Source: Acidiferrobacteraceae bacterium
GTDB taxonomy: Bacteria; Pseudomonadota; Gammaproteobacteria; Arenicellales; UBA868
Direction of reading: 5' to 3'
DNA: 64,000 nucleotides
NCBI GenBank assembly: GCA_002721105.1
Contig: PBJL01000015.1
Span: 4,649-68,648 of the forward strand
The notes under the pieces are model-generated. The model saw only the letters and a list, made by a program, of their open reading frames with translations. It made no database searches and was not told the DNA's origin. Below are positions 56,176 to 64,000 of this stretch, one piece after another; the first letter of the stretch is position 1, and every line of letters starts with the position of its first letter. Position numbers and translations under genes: made by a program.

Positions 56176-56988
56176 TCATGAATAATACCCCGGCGCTTTA
56201 ACATAATCCGGAAATGATTCATGATCATGAGAGTAAAACAATTCAGCATCATATTTTTCCGCTAGGCCTTTCAATTTCTTTAATGATTTAACACTTGCAA
56301 TTGGGTCAAGGTGGAAACTTGATATACACATCATTTCCATACTTTTCTGGCTATAACATGCATCCGCTGTAAACAACATTGGTTTTCGATTTTTTAGCTC
56401 AACCATTAGGCTGTAGTGTCCCGCAGTATGGCCTGGTGTCTCAAACAGCCAAATTCCTTTGGCGATTTCCTGGTCACCACTGACTGTTTCAAAAGTGGGT
56501 GTAAAAATATCAAGCTCTGGATTTAAGGCTGTATTCAATTTTTCTGCCCTTTCTTCAGCCACCTTAGAAGAAAAAGTTAAATCCGAATAACCTAACATCT
56601 CGAAAGGTTGCGGGCTTGCGCATACTTCCAATTCTTTTTCGTGACAAATAGTACACGCGTTGGTTAAGTGCTTGTTTCCACCACAATGATCAAAGTGATA
56701 GTGAGAGTTAATCACATAGTTAATATCCGACGGCTTCAAGTTAATTTTTTCTAGCTGTCCTGGTATTGTTTGCTCCTTGGTTTGCAGCGGTTTCTCAAAG
56801 GGTAATACTTTTTGGACATGGTCATAATCGTAGCCGGTATCAAAAATGTAACGTCCGTCTTCATGCTCTATTAGAACTGAATATGTTGGAAACCGAACTT
56901 CTCCGCCAGGACCACGATTCCAAAACACATGATATCCATCAATTACAAGTGTGCCGCCATCCAATATATAAACTTTTGTGTCAGTCAT
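56176..56988 (-). CDS. 4-Pyridoxolactonase (metallo-beta-lactamase fold)
   Basis: A 270-residue zinc hydrolase that opens 4-pyridoxolactone to 4-pyridoxic acid. The binuclear zinc site is complete: HYHFDH gives His96, His98, Asp100 and His101, with His187 (TPGHTAGH), Asp209 (FTADACYSQ) and His254 (YSHDHE). The start VYILDGGTLVIDGYHVFW and FDTGYDYDHVQKVLPFEKP closely resemble the Mesorhizobium loti enzyme as I remember it. AHL lactonases share the fold, but the whole sequence and the neighbours favour pyridoxolactonase. It lies between the permease gene and ppaT on the same strand. Confidence 0.9.
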   Translation of the reverse strand: MTDTKVYILDGGTLVIDGYHVFWNRGPGGEVRFPTYSVLIEHEDGRYIFDTGYDYDHVQKVLPFEKPLQTKEQTIPGQLEKINLKPSDINYVINSHYHFDHCGGNKHLTNACTICHEKELEVCASPQPFEMLGYSDLTFSSKVAEERAEKLNTALNPELDIFTPTFETVSGDQEIAKGIWLFETPGHTAGHYSLMVELKNRKPMLFTADACYSQKSMEMMCISSFHLDPIASVKSLKKLKGLAEKYDAELFYSHDHESFPDYVKAPGYYS

Positions 56989-57049
56989 TAATCCCCCTAG
57001 ATATCCAAATTAGTAATATCAAATAATTTATTCTGCGTATAATCAAATT

Positions 57050-57985
57050 TCACCGCTCTCCCCGCACGTAAGGCAATGTTAAGGCTGCTGGCAAGTAACT
57101 ATTTCTTCCAAGCAATATCAACATCAAAATTACCATAGTGAAGGGCAGCATTTGGACAACGTCTGTTGGTATGTTAAATCCCGCAACTTGTAGCGCAGTC
57201 GTTAAGGACAGACTGACGCCAAAAAGCCCAGCACCATAAAGAACCCACGTTGGATTTCCTCGTGCTAACATTGCTAAAACAATTGCAATAAATCCAGCTC
57301 CGCCAGTCATGAATGGCACAAACAAGCCCGCGCCAACATTAGCTAGAAATGCGCCACCTATTCCTGCCAAAAACCCAGTAGCGATAACAGCCCAAGTTCG
57401 AGTGGAAACCACACTCACTCCTGTCACATCTAATGCAGCTGGAACATCACCGGCAGCCTGAAGGTTAAGCCCTATATAGGTTTTCTTGAAAATCCAGATT
57501 AGCAAAAACACCAAGACAATTGAAAAATAAACGATGGGATGTCTTTGAAAAAATGCCTCGCCTAAAAAAGGAATCGCCCCAGCAAATGGTATTACCATGG
57601 TCTCTACTGAGGATAAACGCGGATATGTCCGACTAAACTGGAAATGATGAAGAAGCGCTGTCAATCCATCCGCTCCAAGAGTTAGAGCTATACCAATTAC
57701 AATTTGATTCAGGCCAAGCCTTACACAAAATAACACCATTAGGATTGCTACCGAGATCCCACCTAAACCACCTAACAAAAACCCTAACCAGAAAGAATTC
57801 AAATAATATGCTCCGCAGAACCCAGTATATGCGCCCACTAACATCATCCCTTCAAGGCCAATATTCAAAACTCCAGCTTTCTCAGATATTTGCTCTCCAA
57901 TTCCTGCCAATAATAGAGGGACACCAGCGGTAACAGCTCCAAAGAGTAGCGCTGTGATAAATGTTTCTGTGAGTAAAGCGGACAC
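57050..57985 (-). CDS. ABC transporter permease, BMP-associated (second permease)
   Basis: A 311-residue membrane protein of the BPD_transp_2 family, with about eight to nine hydrophobic helices and the family segment LAGIGEQISEKAGVLNIGLEGMMLVGAYTGF, found in YufQ/NupQ-like nucleoside permeases. The start is GTG at 57985, 3 bases after the first permease stop. It should pair with the preceding permease to form the channel. The operon position upstream of the pyridoxolactonase suggests a B6-related substrate. Confidence 0.9.
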   Translation of the reverse strand: MSALLTETFITALLFGAVTAGVPLLLAGIGEQISEKAGVLNIGLEGMMLVGAYTGFCGAYYLNSFWLGFLLGGLGGISVAILMVLFCVRLGLNQIVIGIALTLGADGLTALLHHFQFSRTYPRLSSVETMVIPFAGAIPFLGEAFFQRHPIVYFSIVLVFLLIWIFKKTYIGLNLQAAGDVPAALDVTGVSVVSTRTWAVIATGFLAGIGGAFLANVGAGLFVPFMTGGAGFIAIVLAMLARGNPTWVLYGAGLFGVSLSLTTALQVAGFNIPTDVVQMLPFTMVILMLILLGRNSYLPAALTLPYVRGER

Positions 57986-57988
57986 GAT

Positions 57989-59050
57989 TTATGTTTTCCT
58001 TGTTTGGCGCCATCGGTGATCAAGATATTCAACTATAGCTAAAAACATAAGTAGTAACCCAACTAATACCAGCACAAAAAAAGTGGGGACACCAAGGCGT
58101 CGAGATGCGCTCTCTCCGCCAATCATTAACACCGCGAAAAAAAGAACAAACGCAATAGTCCCAAAACCGTGAAAGCGCGCTAAGAAAACAAGAGGCACTA
58201 CCAAAAGCCCATAAGCAGGATTCCAGTCAGCTCGCACTGTTCCCCACACACCTAATATCTCCACAGCCCCCCCCATGCCAGCAAGCGCCGCACTTAAACC
58301 AAAAGCGAAATAGGTCAGAATCCGAACGTTGAGCCCTGCATGCACGGCAGCTTTAGGATTAGCCCCTACGACTTGTAGCCGCAATCCGAAAGCAGTACGT
58401 GTCATTAGAAAATGGACTCCTAGAACCGCTACAACCCCAAATAAAACACCTTGGTGAATTATTGTGTCAAAAAGGCGTGGTAACCGCTCTTCGACTGGCA
58501 GTGTTACGGTTTGAGGGACCGTTGTAGATGGATCATTAAATGGTATCTTTACCAGGACATTAGCTAGGCTAATACCAAGAAAGGTCATCATAAGTGTTGT
58601 AATTATCTCATTAATGCCATGACTAGCCTTAAGGTAAGCTGGAATCACCGACCAAGCGCCTCCAACAACTCCTGCTATCACAAACGCGCCCACGAACATA
58701 GTCCAGTTCGGAATATATTGATTTAAGCTTGGAGCGACCGCTGCGACAATTACTGCCGCTAACAAAAATTGACCATCAACACCAAGATTCCAAATACCCG
58801 CGCGAAATGCAACGATTAAACCGGCGGCCACAAACATCAAAGGTGCTGTCCTAACTAGCGTGGCTTGAAGTCCGCTCCAACTAAGGAGTCCTCGCTTAAC
58901 AACATACCAATAATAAGAGAATGGATCTTTACCTAACAGGATTAATATCAATCCGCCGGCAACAAGCGCTAATAGAATCGGCGCCACAATCCTCAACGTA
59001 GGCAATGCCAGATCTGATATGATTCTATTTTTGTTAGCAACGATACTCAT
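57989..59050 (-). CDS. ABC transporter permease, BMP-associated (first permease)
   Basis: A 353-residue permease of the YufP/NupP type. The segment FRAGIWNLGVDGQFLLAAVIVAAVAP and NEIITTLMMTFLGISLANVL are typical, with about ten hydrophobic stretches. Its ATG overlaps the stop of the ATPase gene (ATGA), so translation is coupled. The cytoplasmic loop GLRLQVVGANPKAAVHAG is the likely contact with the ATPase. Confidence 0.9.
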   Translation of the reverse strand: MSIVANKNRIISDLALPTLRIVAPILLALVAGGLILILLGKDPFSYYWYVVKRGLLSWSGLQATLVRTAPLMFVAAGLIVAFRAGIWNLGVDGQFLLAAVIVAAVAPSLNQYIPNWTMFVGAFVIAGVVGGAWSVIPAYLKASHGINEIITTLMMTFLGISLANVLVKIPFNDPSTTVPQTVTLPVEERLPRLFDTIIHQGVLFGVVAVLGVHFLMTRTAFGLRLQVVGANPKAAVHAGLNVRILTYFAFGLSAALAGMGGAVEILGVWGTVRADWNPAYGLLVVPLVFLARFHGFGTIAFVLFFAVLMIGGESASRRLGVPTFFVLVLVGLLLMFLAIVEYLDHRWRQTRKT

Positions 59051-60654
59051 ATTGAAGTCGCTCCGGTCATGAGTGATCCAATGTAATTCTCAGAACCAGG
59101 CTCAGATTTAACAATTCCAATCATTTCACCCTGATACATAACGCCTATTTGAGTAGCTAACTCAATCAACTCATCAAGTTCTGTTGAAATTAACACGGTG
59201 GTCACTCCTTTTTCAGCTTCTTCTCGAATGCGGTCCCGCGCTAACTGAATATTCTGTAAATCCAGCCCGTAAGTCGGTTTATTGAAAACAATCATCTCAG
59301 GATTTTCTGAAATTTCCCGCGCAAACAATGCTTTTTGAATATTGCCTCCCGATAAACGACCAATAGGCGTTCGTTCGCTTGGTGTTCGAATATCGAATGT
59401 TGTGATCTGAGATCTAGCAAACTCAAAAATTTTTCTCCACAATGTTAAACTGCGGTTCCAATATGGTTTCTCACCAATTCTTTTAATCACAAGATTTGTA
59501 GCAATTGGATGTGCTGATACAATACCTTCTCCCACACGATCATCAGTAAGATATCGAATACCAAGTTTTCGCCGTTTATAGACACCTAGTCTCGCAATGG
59601 ACTCTTCATTGAATCTGATATCACCTTGTGAGATATTTCTCTGGCCTGCCAAAACTTCCGCTAGATGCTTCTGACCGTTTCCGTCAATCCCAGCGATACC
59701 AAAGATCTCCCCTTTTTTCACCTCAAATGAAACATTACGCAGCGCACATTCTCCGCTGACAGCTCTTGTTGATACGTCTCGAACAACCAGCTTAACTGTT
59801 TGCTCTCCAGTCACGGGCGGCCCTTTCTTCAAATTAGCGCCATCCAATGTTTTGCCATCATCACTCACGCTATCAAATTGCACTTGTTGTTCAAACATCA
59901 AACGTATAATTTCATTGATCGTTCCATCTTCACCCATCTGTTGTCGACGTTCAGGGTCTATTTCCCCTACTACACGACCATTTCGCAAAATTGAAATGCG
60001 ATCACAGAGATCATAGGCCTCTCTTAGCTTATGCGTCACAAAGACAACCGCAACGCCATTATTTCGAAGTCGTCGAATAACTCCACTTAATTCAATAACA
60101 CCCTGAGGTGTCAGCATTGAAGTTGGCTCATCTAATATCAAGACTTGCTCACCACCTCTCCATAGGGCTCGCATAATTTCTACTTGTTGCCGCTGACCTA
60201 ACGAAAGATTGCCTATTAATGAATTACCATTGATGTCGACCGCTAATAATTCGCAAAGCTCATTGAAGCGATATAAAGCTGAGTCCTGATCTAATCGTTT
60301 TCGCCACGAACCGCCAAGCATCAAGTTTTCAATTACCGACATGGTTGGAGCCAACAAAACATGTTGAAAAACAGTTCCAATTCCCGCCACAAGACTATCA
60401 CGCGGTGTATTAAGCTGTTGTTCAGCTCCATTAACAATAATGGATCCTTTGTCGGGTTGGTGTAGTCCCGCCAATATCGAAATAAGTGTTGATTTGCCTG
60501 CGCCATTCTCGCCGAGAAGAGCGTGAATTTCGCTAGCCCGAAAATCTAATGAGATGTTTTCATTGGCGATCACGCCTGGAAAATATTTTGAGACGCCCCG
60601 CAATTTAATTGCCGGATTCCCAAGGTCGTCCTTATCGATGCTAGGTAATGCCAC
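59047..60654 (-). CDS. ABC transporter ATP-binding protein with two nucleotide-binding domains
   Basis: A 535-residue cytoplasmic ATPase with tandem domains, like YufO/NupO and MglA. The first domain has Walker A GENGAGKST, signature LSLGQRQQVEIM and Walker B LILDEPTSML. The second has a degenerate Walker A (GIDGNGQKH), signature LSGGNIQKALFARE and Walker B MIVFNKPTYGLD, so only the first site is probably catalytic. The start is a GTG at 60654 with no strong Shine-Dalgarno; expression may be lower than that of the binding protein. A strong hairpin lies just upstream. Confidence 0.92.
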   Translation of the reverse strand: MALPSIDKDDLGNPAIKLRGVSKYFPGVIANENISLDFRASEIHALLGENGAGKSTLISILAGLHQPDKGSIIVNGAEQQLNTPRDSLVAGIGTVFQHVLLAPTMSVIENLMLGGSWRKRLDQDSALYRFNELCELLAVDINGNSLIGNLSLGQRQQVEIMRALWRGGEQVLILDEPTSMLTPQGVIELSGVIRRLRNNGVAVVFVTHKLREAYDLCDRISILRNGRVVGEIDPERRQQMGEDGTINEIIRLMFEQQVQFDSVSDDGKTLDGANLKKGPPVTGEQTVKLVVRDVSTRAVSGECALRNVSFEVKKGEIFGIAGIDGNGQKHLAEVLAGQRNISQGDIRFNEESIARLGVYKRRKLGIRYLTDDRVGEGIVSAHPIATNLVIKRIGEKPYWNRSLTLWRKIFEFARSQITTFDIRTPSERTPIGRLSGGNIQKALFAREISENPEMIVFNKPTYGLDLQNIQLARDRIREEAEKGVTTVLISTELDELIELATQIGVMYQGEMIGIVKSEPGSENYIGSLMTGATSI

Positions 60655-60686
60655 CGTGTAGGCTCTATTTTTCTACGAGATACAAA

Positions 60687-60715
60687 GAGTGACGGTCAAT
60701 CAAAAACCGTCACTC
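60687..60715 (-). terminator. Intra-operon stem-loop after the binding-protein gene
   Basis: GAGTGACGGT and its exact complement form a 10-base-pair stem around a 9-base loop, 27 bases past the BMP stop codon. On the minus strand it is followed by only TTTG, so it is probably a partial terminator or an mRNA-stabilising hairpin that raises binding protein relative to ATPase, as at other importer operons. Confidence 0.6.
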
Positions 60716-60741
60716 CTGCATCATTGATCTAGATAGAGCTC

Positions 60742-61800
60742 TTAGCCTTCGTTTATATCAACCGATGTCATAAGGGCTCGAACTTCTTGCGCATCAGAGA
60801 TGTTAGGTACGTTAACCTCCCCTGAAATGATTTTGCTTCGAAGATCCATCAATTCACTCCATATGTCAGTCGGTATGTGCGGACTTTGGAGTAATCGTAC
60901 CGAATCATTTTCCAAGCCAATCTGATAACCCTGGGTTCCAAAAATTCCTGTCATTAAATCTTGAACCATAGCGTCATAGACTGGAACCATATCCCAAAGA
61001 ACTGACGATAGCAGATGGCCTTTATCTATCTCTGTTTTGTCGCCAATGACATCAATAAACCAAACTTTGCCGCCGTCGACTGCTTTTGTAGTTTCTACTG
61101 CCTGAATCATTCCAAAAGATGATCCATTACCCTGACCAAAGATGACATCGGCACCAGCTGAAATTACTGATTCAGTTACTCTTCGGCCACCGGCTGCATC
61201 ACCATAGGCGGCAGGACCAATAACGGCATAAATAATCTTGGCAGAACCAGAGGCAGCTTTCACGCCCATTGCAAAAGCAGCAGACTGGGAGTTCCATGAG
61301 GGTGGTTCACCAGATACTACAATACCCACACTGCCAGTCCTTGTCATGTGCGCAGCCAAAACACCAGCCATATACGCGCCATCATGCCCGCTCAATGTAT
61401 AGTCGGTAACCAATCCTGGAACAAGCCCTTGCGGCGTATCAACAATCGCAACTGGAACTCCAGTTTCCTGAGCTATTTCAGGTGCTGCAGTGTTATAGCC
61501 ACTTGCATGGGCGATCATTAGACTCGCGCCCTCCTCCGCTAATTCTCTGAGAGTTGGTCGAACATCGCCATAACCTAAACCTTCTGCAGGCATAAATAGT
61601 AAGCCGTATTTTTCTGCGACAGTTCTAGCCGCATCAACGCCCTGCTGATTCCAACCATAATCTGTCCCCTGTTCTGGTACCAAAACAGCAATCGCTTTTA
61701 GTTCCCCAGCTAGCACGGCATTAGATGCTCCAAATACAACGAAAATGCCCAGAATTGATGCCAAAACCTTAGAAACAAAAGAATCAAATGTGTGCTTCAT
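60742..61800 (-). CDS. BMP-family periplasmic substrate-binding lipoprotein-like protein of the ABC importer
   Basis: About 352 residues from the ATG at 61800 behind a very strong AAGGAGGAAAC. A signal peptide (MKHTFDSFVSKVLASILGIF, then a hydrophobic run to SNAVLA) is cleaved by signal peptidase I; no lipobox cysteine is seen. The mature protein matches BMP/PnrA-like binding proteins (VLVPEQGTDYGWNQQGVDAA, TDYTLSGHDGAYMAGVLAA, ADVIFGQGNGSS). Family members bind nucleosides and, in some spirochaetes, riboflavin. First gene of the operon containing B6 catabolic genes, so pyridoxine, pyridoxamine or pyridoxal is the predicted ligand. Divergent from the LysR gene. Confidence 0.9.
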   Translation of the reverse strand: MKHTFDSFVSKVLASILGIFVVFGASNAVLAGELKAIAVLVPEQGTDYGWNQQGVDAARTVAEKYGLLFMPAEGLGYGDVRPTLRELAEEGASLMIAHASGYNTAAPEIAQETGVPVAIVDTPQGLVPGLVTDYTLSGHDGAYMAGVLAAHMTRTGSVGIVVSGEPPSWNSQSAAFAMGVKAASGSAKIIYAVIGPAAYGDAAGGRRVTESVISAGADVIFGQGNGSSFGMIQAVETTKAVDGGKVWFIDVIGDKTEIDKGHLLSSVLWDMVPVYDAMVQDLMTGIFGTQGYQIGLENDSVRLLQSPHIPTDIWSELMDLRSKIISGEVNVPNISDAQEVRALMTSVDINEG

Positions 61801-61862
61801 ATTAGTTTCCTCCTTCACGTAGTTACTTCCAGTATTGTTGAGTCAGCTCTACGCGAGCCACT

Positions 61863-61993
61863 GACTGTACGTCTTTACAAAGTGCCACTAGAGACTGTAC
61901 GCTGAATACCCCTAAAGGGACAAGTGGACTTATTTAAAAGACAATGACAGTGTATTCGGGAACGAATTGATAGATAATTACAGAAACCCGAAT
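61863..61993. promoter_or_regulatory. Candidate LysR-operator region between the importer operon and the LysR gene
   Basis: The 215-base divergent intergenic region holds a direct repeat GACTGTACG at 61863-61871 and 61893-61901, 30 bases apart (about three helical turns). It also has a perfect inverted repeat ATTCGGG (61954-61960) / CCCGAAT (61987-61993), the left arm overlapping TTCG-N4-CGAA (61955-61966). LysR proteins commonly bind such paired sites. Confidence 0.45.
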
Positions 61994-62015
61994 TCAACAT
62001 TCAGGATATCGAACA

Positions 62016-62906
62016 ATGGACCTCCACGCCGATAAAATGGCCCTTTTTGCCGAAGTTGCAAGAGCAGGAAGCTTTACTGCCGCCGCAATGAAGCTTGCCT
62101 TGCCAAAGTCCACAGTCAGCGAACGAATTACCAGTTTAGAGAAGTACCTCGATGTTCGATTGTTAAATCGCTCGACACGAAGTCTAAGTCTCACGTGGGC
62201 AGGGCAAAAATATCTCGAAAAGTGCGAAGCCTTGCTGGATTTACTAAACGAAGCTGATGACACAATCGAGCAAATAAAAGCTGATGAAAATGGGGAGCTA
62301 AGAATTACAACTGCTGGCCGATTCAGCGAGATGGCGTTACCTGATCTACTGGTCAATTTTCAAAAACTATACCCCAAAGTAACATTCGATATTGTTGTTG
62401 AAGATTCCCCTCTTGATCTGATTAAAAATCGCTTTGATATTGCTTTCCGGACCGGGGAACTAAAAGACTCGTCTCTGGTAAGTTATCAATTGTTGGACAA
62501 TCAAAAGTTCTTAGTCGCAAGCGACGATTACCTTCTCCATAGTCCGATAGAAACCTTAGACGATCTATCAAGCGCACATGCCATTATTCACCCCGGCTAC
62601 CCGGTTTGGAAAATGTTTCAGGGAACACAAACTAAGACTGTTAGGCCAAAAGCATCAATCAAAGTAAATAACATGATTTTTGCAAAAAATCTCTGTGAAA
62701 AAGGTGGCGGAATAACGGTGTTGGCAGAGGGTCTAATCAACTCGAATCAAGAAAAATCTCAATTGCAACGTGTGCTACCGAATTGGAAAATTGAATCAAA
62801 TGCTCTATATATCGTATATCCCAGTCGAAAGCACAACACACCCGCGTTTAAGGCGTTCACAGCGTATGTAATTGAACATTACTCCCAATTTTATCGTGCA
62901 CGCTAA
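62016..62906 (+). CDS. LysR-family transcriptional regulator
   Basis: A 296-residue regulator with an N-terminal winged helix (residues about 7-65; FAEVARAGSFTAAAMKLALPKSTVSERITSLE) and a LysR substrate-binding domain (about 90-290). The sequence is of the CrgA-like subgroup (RLLNRSTRSLSLTWAGQKY). It is divergent from the importer/B6 operon and convergent with the dehydrogenase gene to the right, so it is the natural candidate to activate this locus. The inducer, perhaps a B6 vitamer or 4-pyridoxate, is a guess. Confidence 0.9.
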   Translation: MDLHADKMALFAEVARAGSFTAAAMKLALPKSTVSERITSLEKYLDVRLLNRSTRSLSLTWAGQKYLEKCEALLDLLNEADDTIEQIKADENGELRITTAGRFSEMALPDLLVNFQKLYPKVTFDIVVEDSPLDLIKNRFDIAFRTGELKDSSLVSYQLLDNQKFLVASDDYLLHSPIETLDDLSSAHAIIHPGYPVWKMFQGTQTKTVRPKASIKVNNMIFAKNLCEKGGGITVLAEGLINSNQEKSQLQRVLPNWKIESNALYIVYPSRKHNTPAFKAFTAYVIEHYSQFYRAR

Positions 62907-62997
62907 ATTTTGTTTGGCAATCCCCAATGTGCCTCCCATAACAAGGGATAGACGACTTAAGAGCTCATCATGATCCGCGCCACAACTGTCTTTCCTG

Positions 62998-63930
62998 TCA
63001 AGCCTTTCTATCCGTCGAGCTATCTAGAGCTTTTCGCACAGCAACCAATGCCCGCGCCCTATCGGTACGCAGTGTTGCAACTTGATCCTTTGTATACGAA
63101 AATACGCCACTCTCGCTTTTCATGCCTAATTTTCCTGCTTTGGTCTTGTCTTTAATTAGACTGCTCACATCATTTCTTTGACAAAGCTCTTTATTCAAAT
63201 ATGTTCCCACTGCCTGATAGATATCCAGTCCAGCCGTATCTAGCAAGGCCATCGGCCCGATTACGGATAACTTATAGCCGATCCCCCAAGAAACGCACGT
63301 ATCTAAGTCAATAGGCTCAATAACGCCCTGCTCAACAAGATCAATACATTCTCGCAGCAACGCATAAAGAACACGATTTTCTACAAATCCGGGAACATCT
63401 TTTTTTACAAATACTGGGATTAAACCAAGATCTCGGATCAATTTCATCAACCAATCGACAATATTCATATCGGTTTCTTTGCCGGCAATGACCTCAATCA
63501 TTGGAATGATGTGGGGCGGGTTAGACCAATGCATGCCAATAAAACGATCAGGATGATTCGAGCCATCCTGTAGCTTAGAAATAGGAATTCCGGAAGAGTC
63601 ACTCGCAAGAACGCACTTTGCTGTAACTAGCTTCTCCAATTCCTTAAAAATGGCGAGCTTAACATCAATATCTTCAGGAGCATTCTCTATTACCAGATCA
63701 GCCCCTGCCACACAATCTTCGAGGTTGGGTGTTAATCGTACGGGAGCAATTGAACGGTCTGGCGTACCAAGCGCATCAAGAACTTTAAAGGCGATGTCAA
63801 TATTCTTCTGTCCAGCCTCTAGCACTTCTGAATTGACATCAAATGCTGAAACCTCAATTCCACCTCTTGCTAGCGTTGCTGTGATGCCCGGCCCCATGGT
63901 GCCAAGTCCTATCACGGCTGCCTTGGTCAT
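62998..63930 (-). CDS. 5-Formyl-3-hydroxy-2-methylpyridine-4-carboxylate dehydrogenase (3-hydroxyacyl-CoA dehydrogenase family)
   Basis: A 310-residue NAD enzyme with the Rossmann motif VIGLGTMGPG (residues 7-15), the catalytic His134 in MHWSNPPHIIPMIEV with Glu146 following, and FVKKDVPGFVENRVLYALLRE. It is the single-domain form of the hydroxyacyl-CoA dehydrogenase family. DTCVSWGIGYKLSVIGPMALLD and the WSNPPHI segment strongly resemble Mesorhizobium loti FHMPCDH, which oxidises the aldehyde formed from 4-pyridoxate to 3-hydroxy-2-methylpyridine-4,5-dicarboxylate. The adjacent B6 genes support this. 3-Hydroxybutyryl-CoA dehydrogenase is the alternative. Confidence 0.83.
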   Translation of the reverse strand: MTKAAVIGLGTMGPGITATLARGGIEVSAFDVNSEVLEAGQKNIDIAFKVLDALGTPDRSIAPVRLTPNLEDCVAGADLVIENAPEDIDVKLAIFKELEKLVTAKCVLASDSSGIPISKLQDGSNHPDRFIGMHWSNPPHIIPMIEVIAGKETDMNIVDWLMKLIRDLGLIPVFVKKDVPGFVENRVLYALLRECIDLVEQGVIEPIDLDTCVSWGIGYKLSVIGPMALLDTAGLDIYQAVGTYLNKELCQRNDVSSLIKDKTKAGKLGMKSESGVFSYTKDQVATLRTDRARALVAVRKALDSSTDRKA

Positions 63931-63965
63931 AATTTTTTGCTCCTAGTTTTTTGAGGCATTGAAAG

Positions 63966-64000
63966 CTATGCAGCTACGACCTTTTGATAGGCTGTTCGTT
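63966..64000 (-). CDS. C-terminal end of a gene cut by the window edge
   Basis: The minus strand reads an open frame ending RTAYQKVVAA then TAG (63966-63968), 35 bases before the start of the FHMPCDH-like gene. Spacing suggests an upstream gene in the same transcript. By analogy with Mesorhizobium loti, where the pyridine dicarboxylate decarboxylase gene is near, it could be that enzyme, but too little is visible to identify anything. Other frames here are also briefly open. Confidence 0.3.
   Translation of the reverse strand, partial: RTAYQKVVAA

Overview
The window reads as AT-rich chromosome of a free-living, probably aquatic gammaproteobacterium. The case rests on gene orders typical of that class: ndk-rlmN-rodZ-hisS-yfgM-der, suhB-trmJ-iscA, nrdR-ribD-ribE-ribBA-nusB-thiL-pgpA, secF-secD-yajC-tgt-queA, guaB-guaA-xseA, plus ubiG, fdxA and yajQ. 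No phage, IS element, CRISPR array or rRNA was seen. The only RNA gene I can support firmly is one tRNA-Leu(CAA).

Region 1 (1-16.2 kb) is an amine/one-carbon island. A minus-strand operon encodes a stand-alone glutaminase domain, a fused GXGXG plus FMN-barrel glutamate-synthase protein, a GltD-like flavoprotein carrying an extra C-terminal barrel, an XRE-cupin regulator and, cut by the window edge, a glutamine-synthetase-family enzyme. This set resembles GlxBCD/GlnT and the N-methylglutamate synthase plus gamma-glutamylmethylamide synthetase route. After ubiG come etfA, etfB and a dimethylglycine/sarcosine dehydrogenase-like flavoprotein, divergent from an MttB-family methyltransferase without pyrrolysine. 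Peroxiredoxin, threonine aldolase and a GlxA/GbdR-type regulator follow. Together they suggest catabolism of methylated amines or betaines.

Region 2 (16.2-47.7 kb) is mostly core housekeeping: tRNA modification, GMP synthesis, DNA repair, translation, Fe-S assembly, riboflavin synthesis, Sec export and queuosine. Several usual operon members are absent from their expected slots: ispG, pilF, bamB, ribH and iscRSU.

Region 3 (47.7-64 kb) starts with an amidase, a dehydrogenase remnant, YtoQ and RidA, and then becomes what I read as a vitamin B6 degradation locus. It has pyridoxine 4-oxidase, a second GMC flavoprotein (candidate 4-pyridoxate dehydrogenase), pyridoxal 4-dehydrogenase, pyridoxamine-pyruvate transaminase, 4-pyridoxolactonase and a 3-hydroxyacyl-CoA-dehydrogenase-family enzyme matching 5-formyl-3-hydroxy-2-methylpyridine-4-carboxylate dehydrogenase. 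The transaminase, dehydrogenase and lactonase lie on one strand in series with a complete BMP-type ABC importer (binding protein, ATPase, two permeases), and a divergent LysR gene sits upstream. The simplest reading is an inducible system that imports B6 vitamers and converts pyridoxine and pyridoxamine through pyridoxal, 4-pyridoxolactone and 4-pyridoxate to the pyridine dicarboxylate. Later ring-cleavage genes would lie beyond the right edge. The B6 importer is the part most likely to be undescribed.

Family assignments come from motif and sequence recognition from memory; no search was run.
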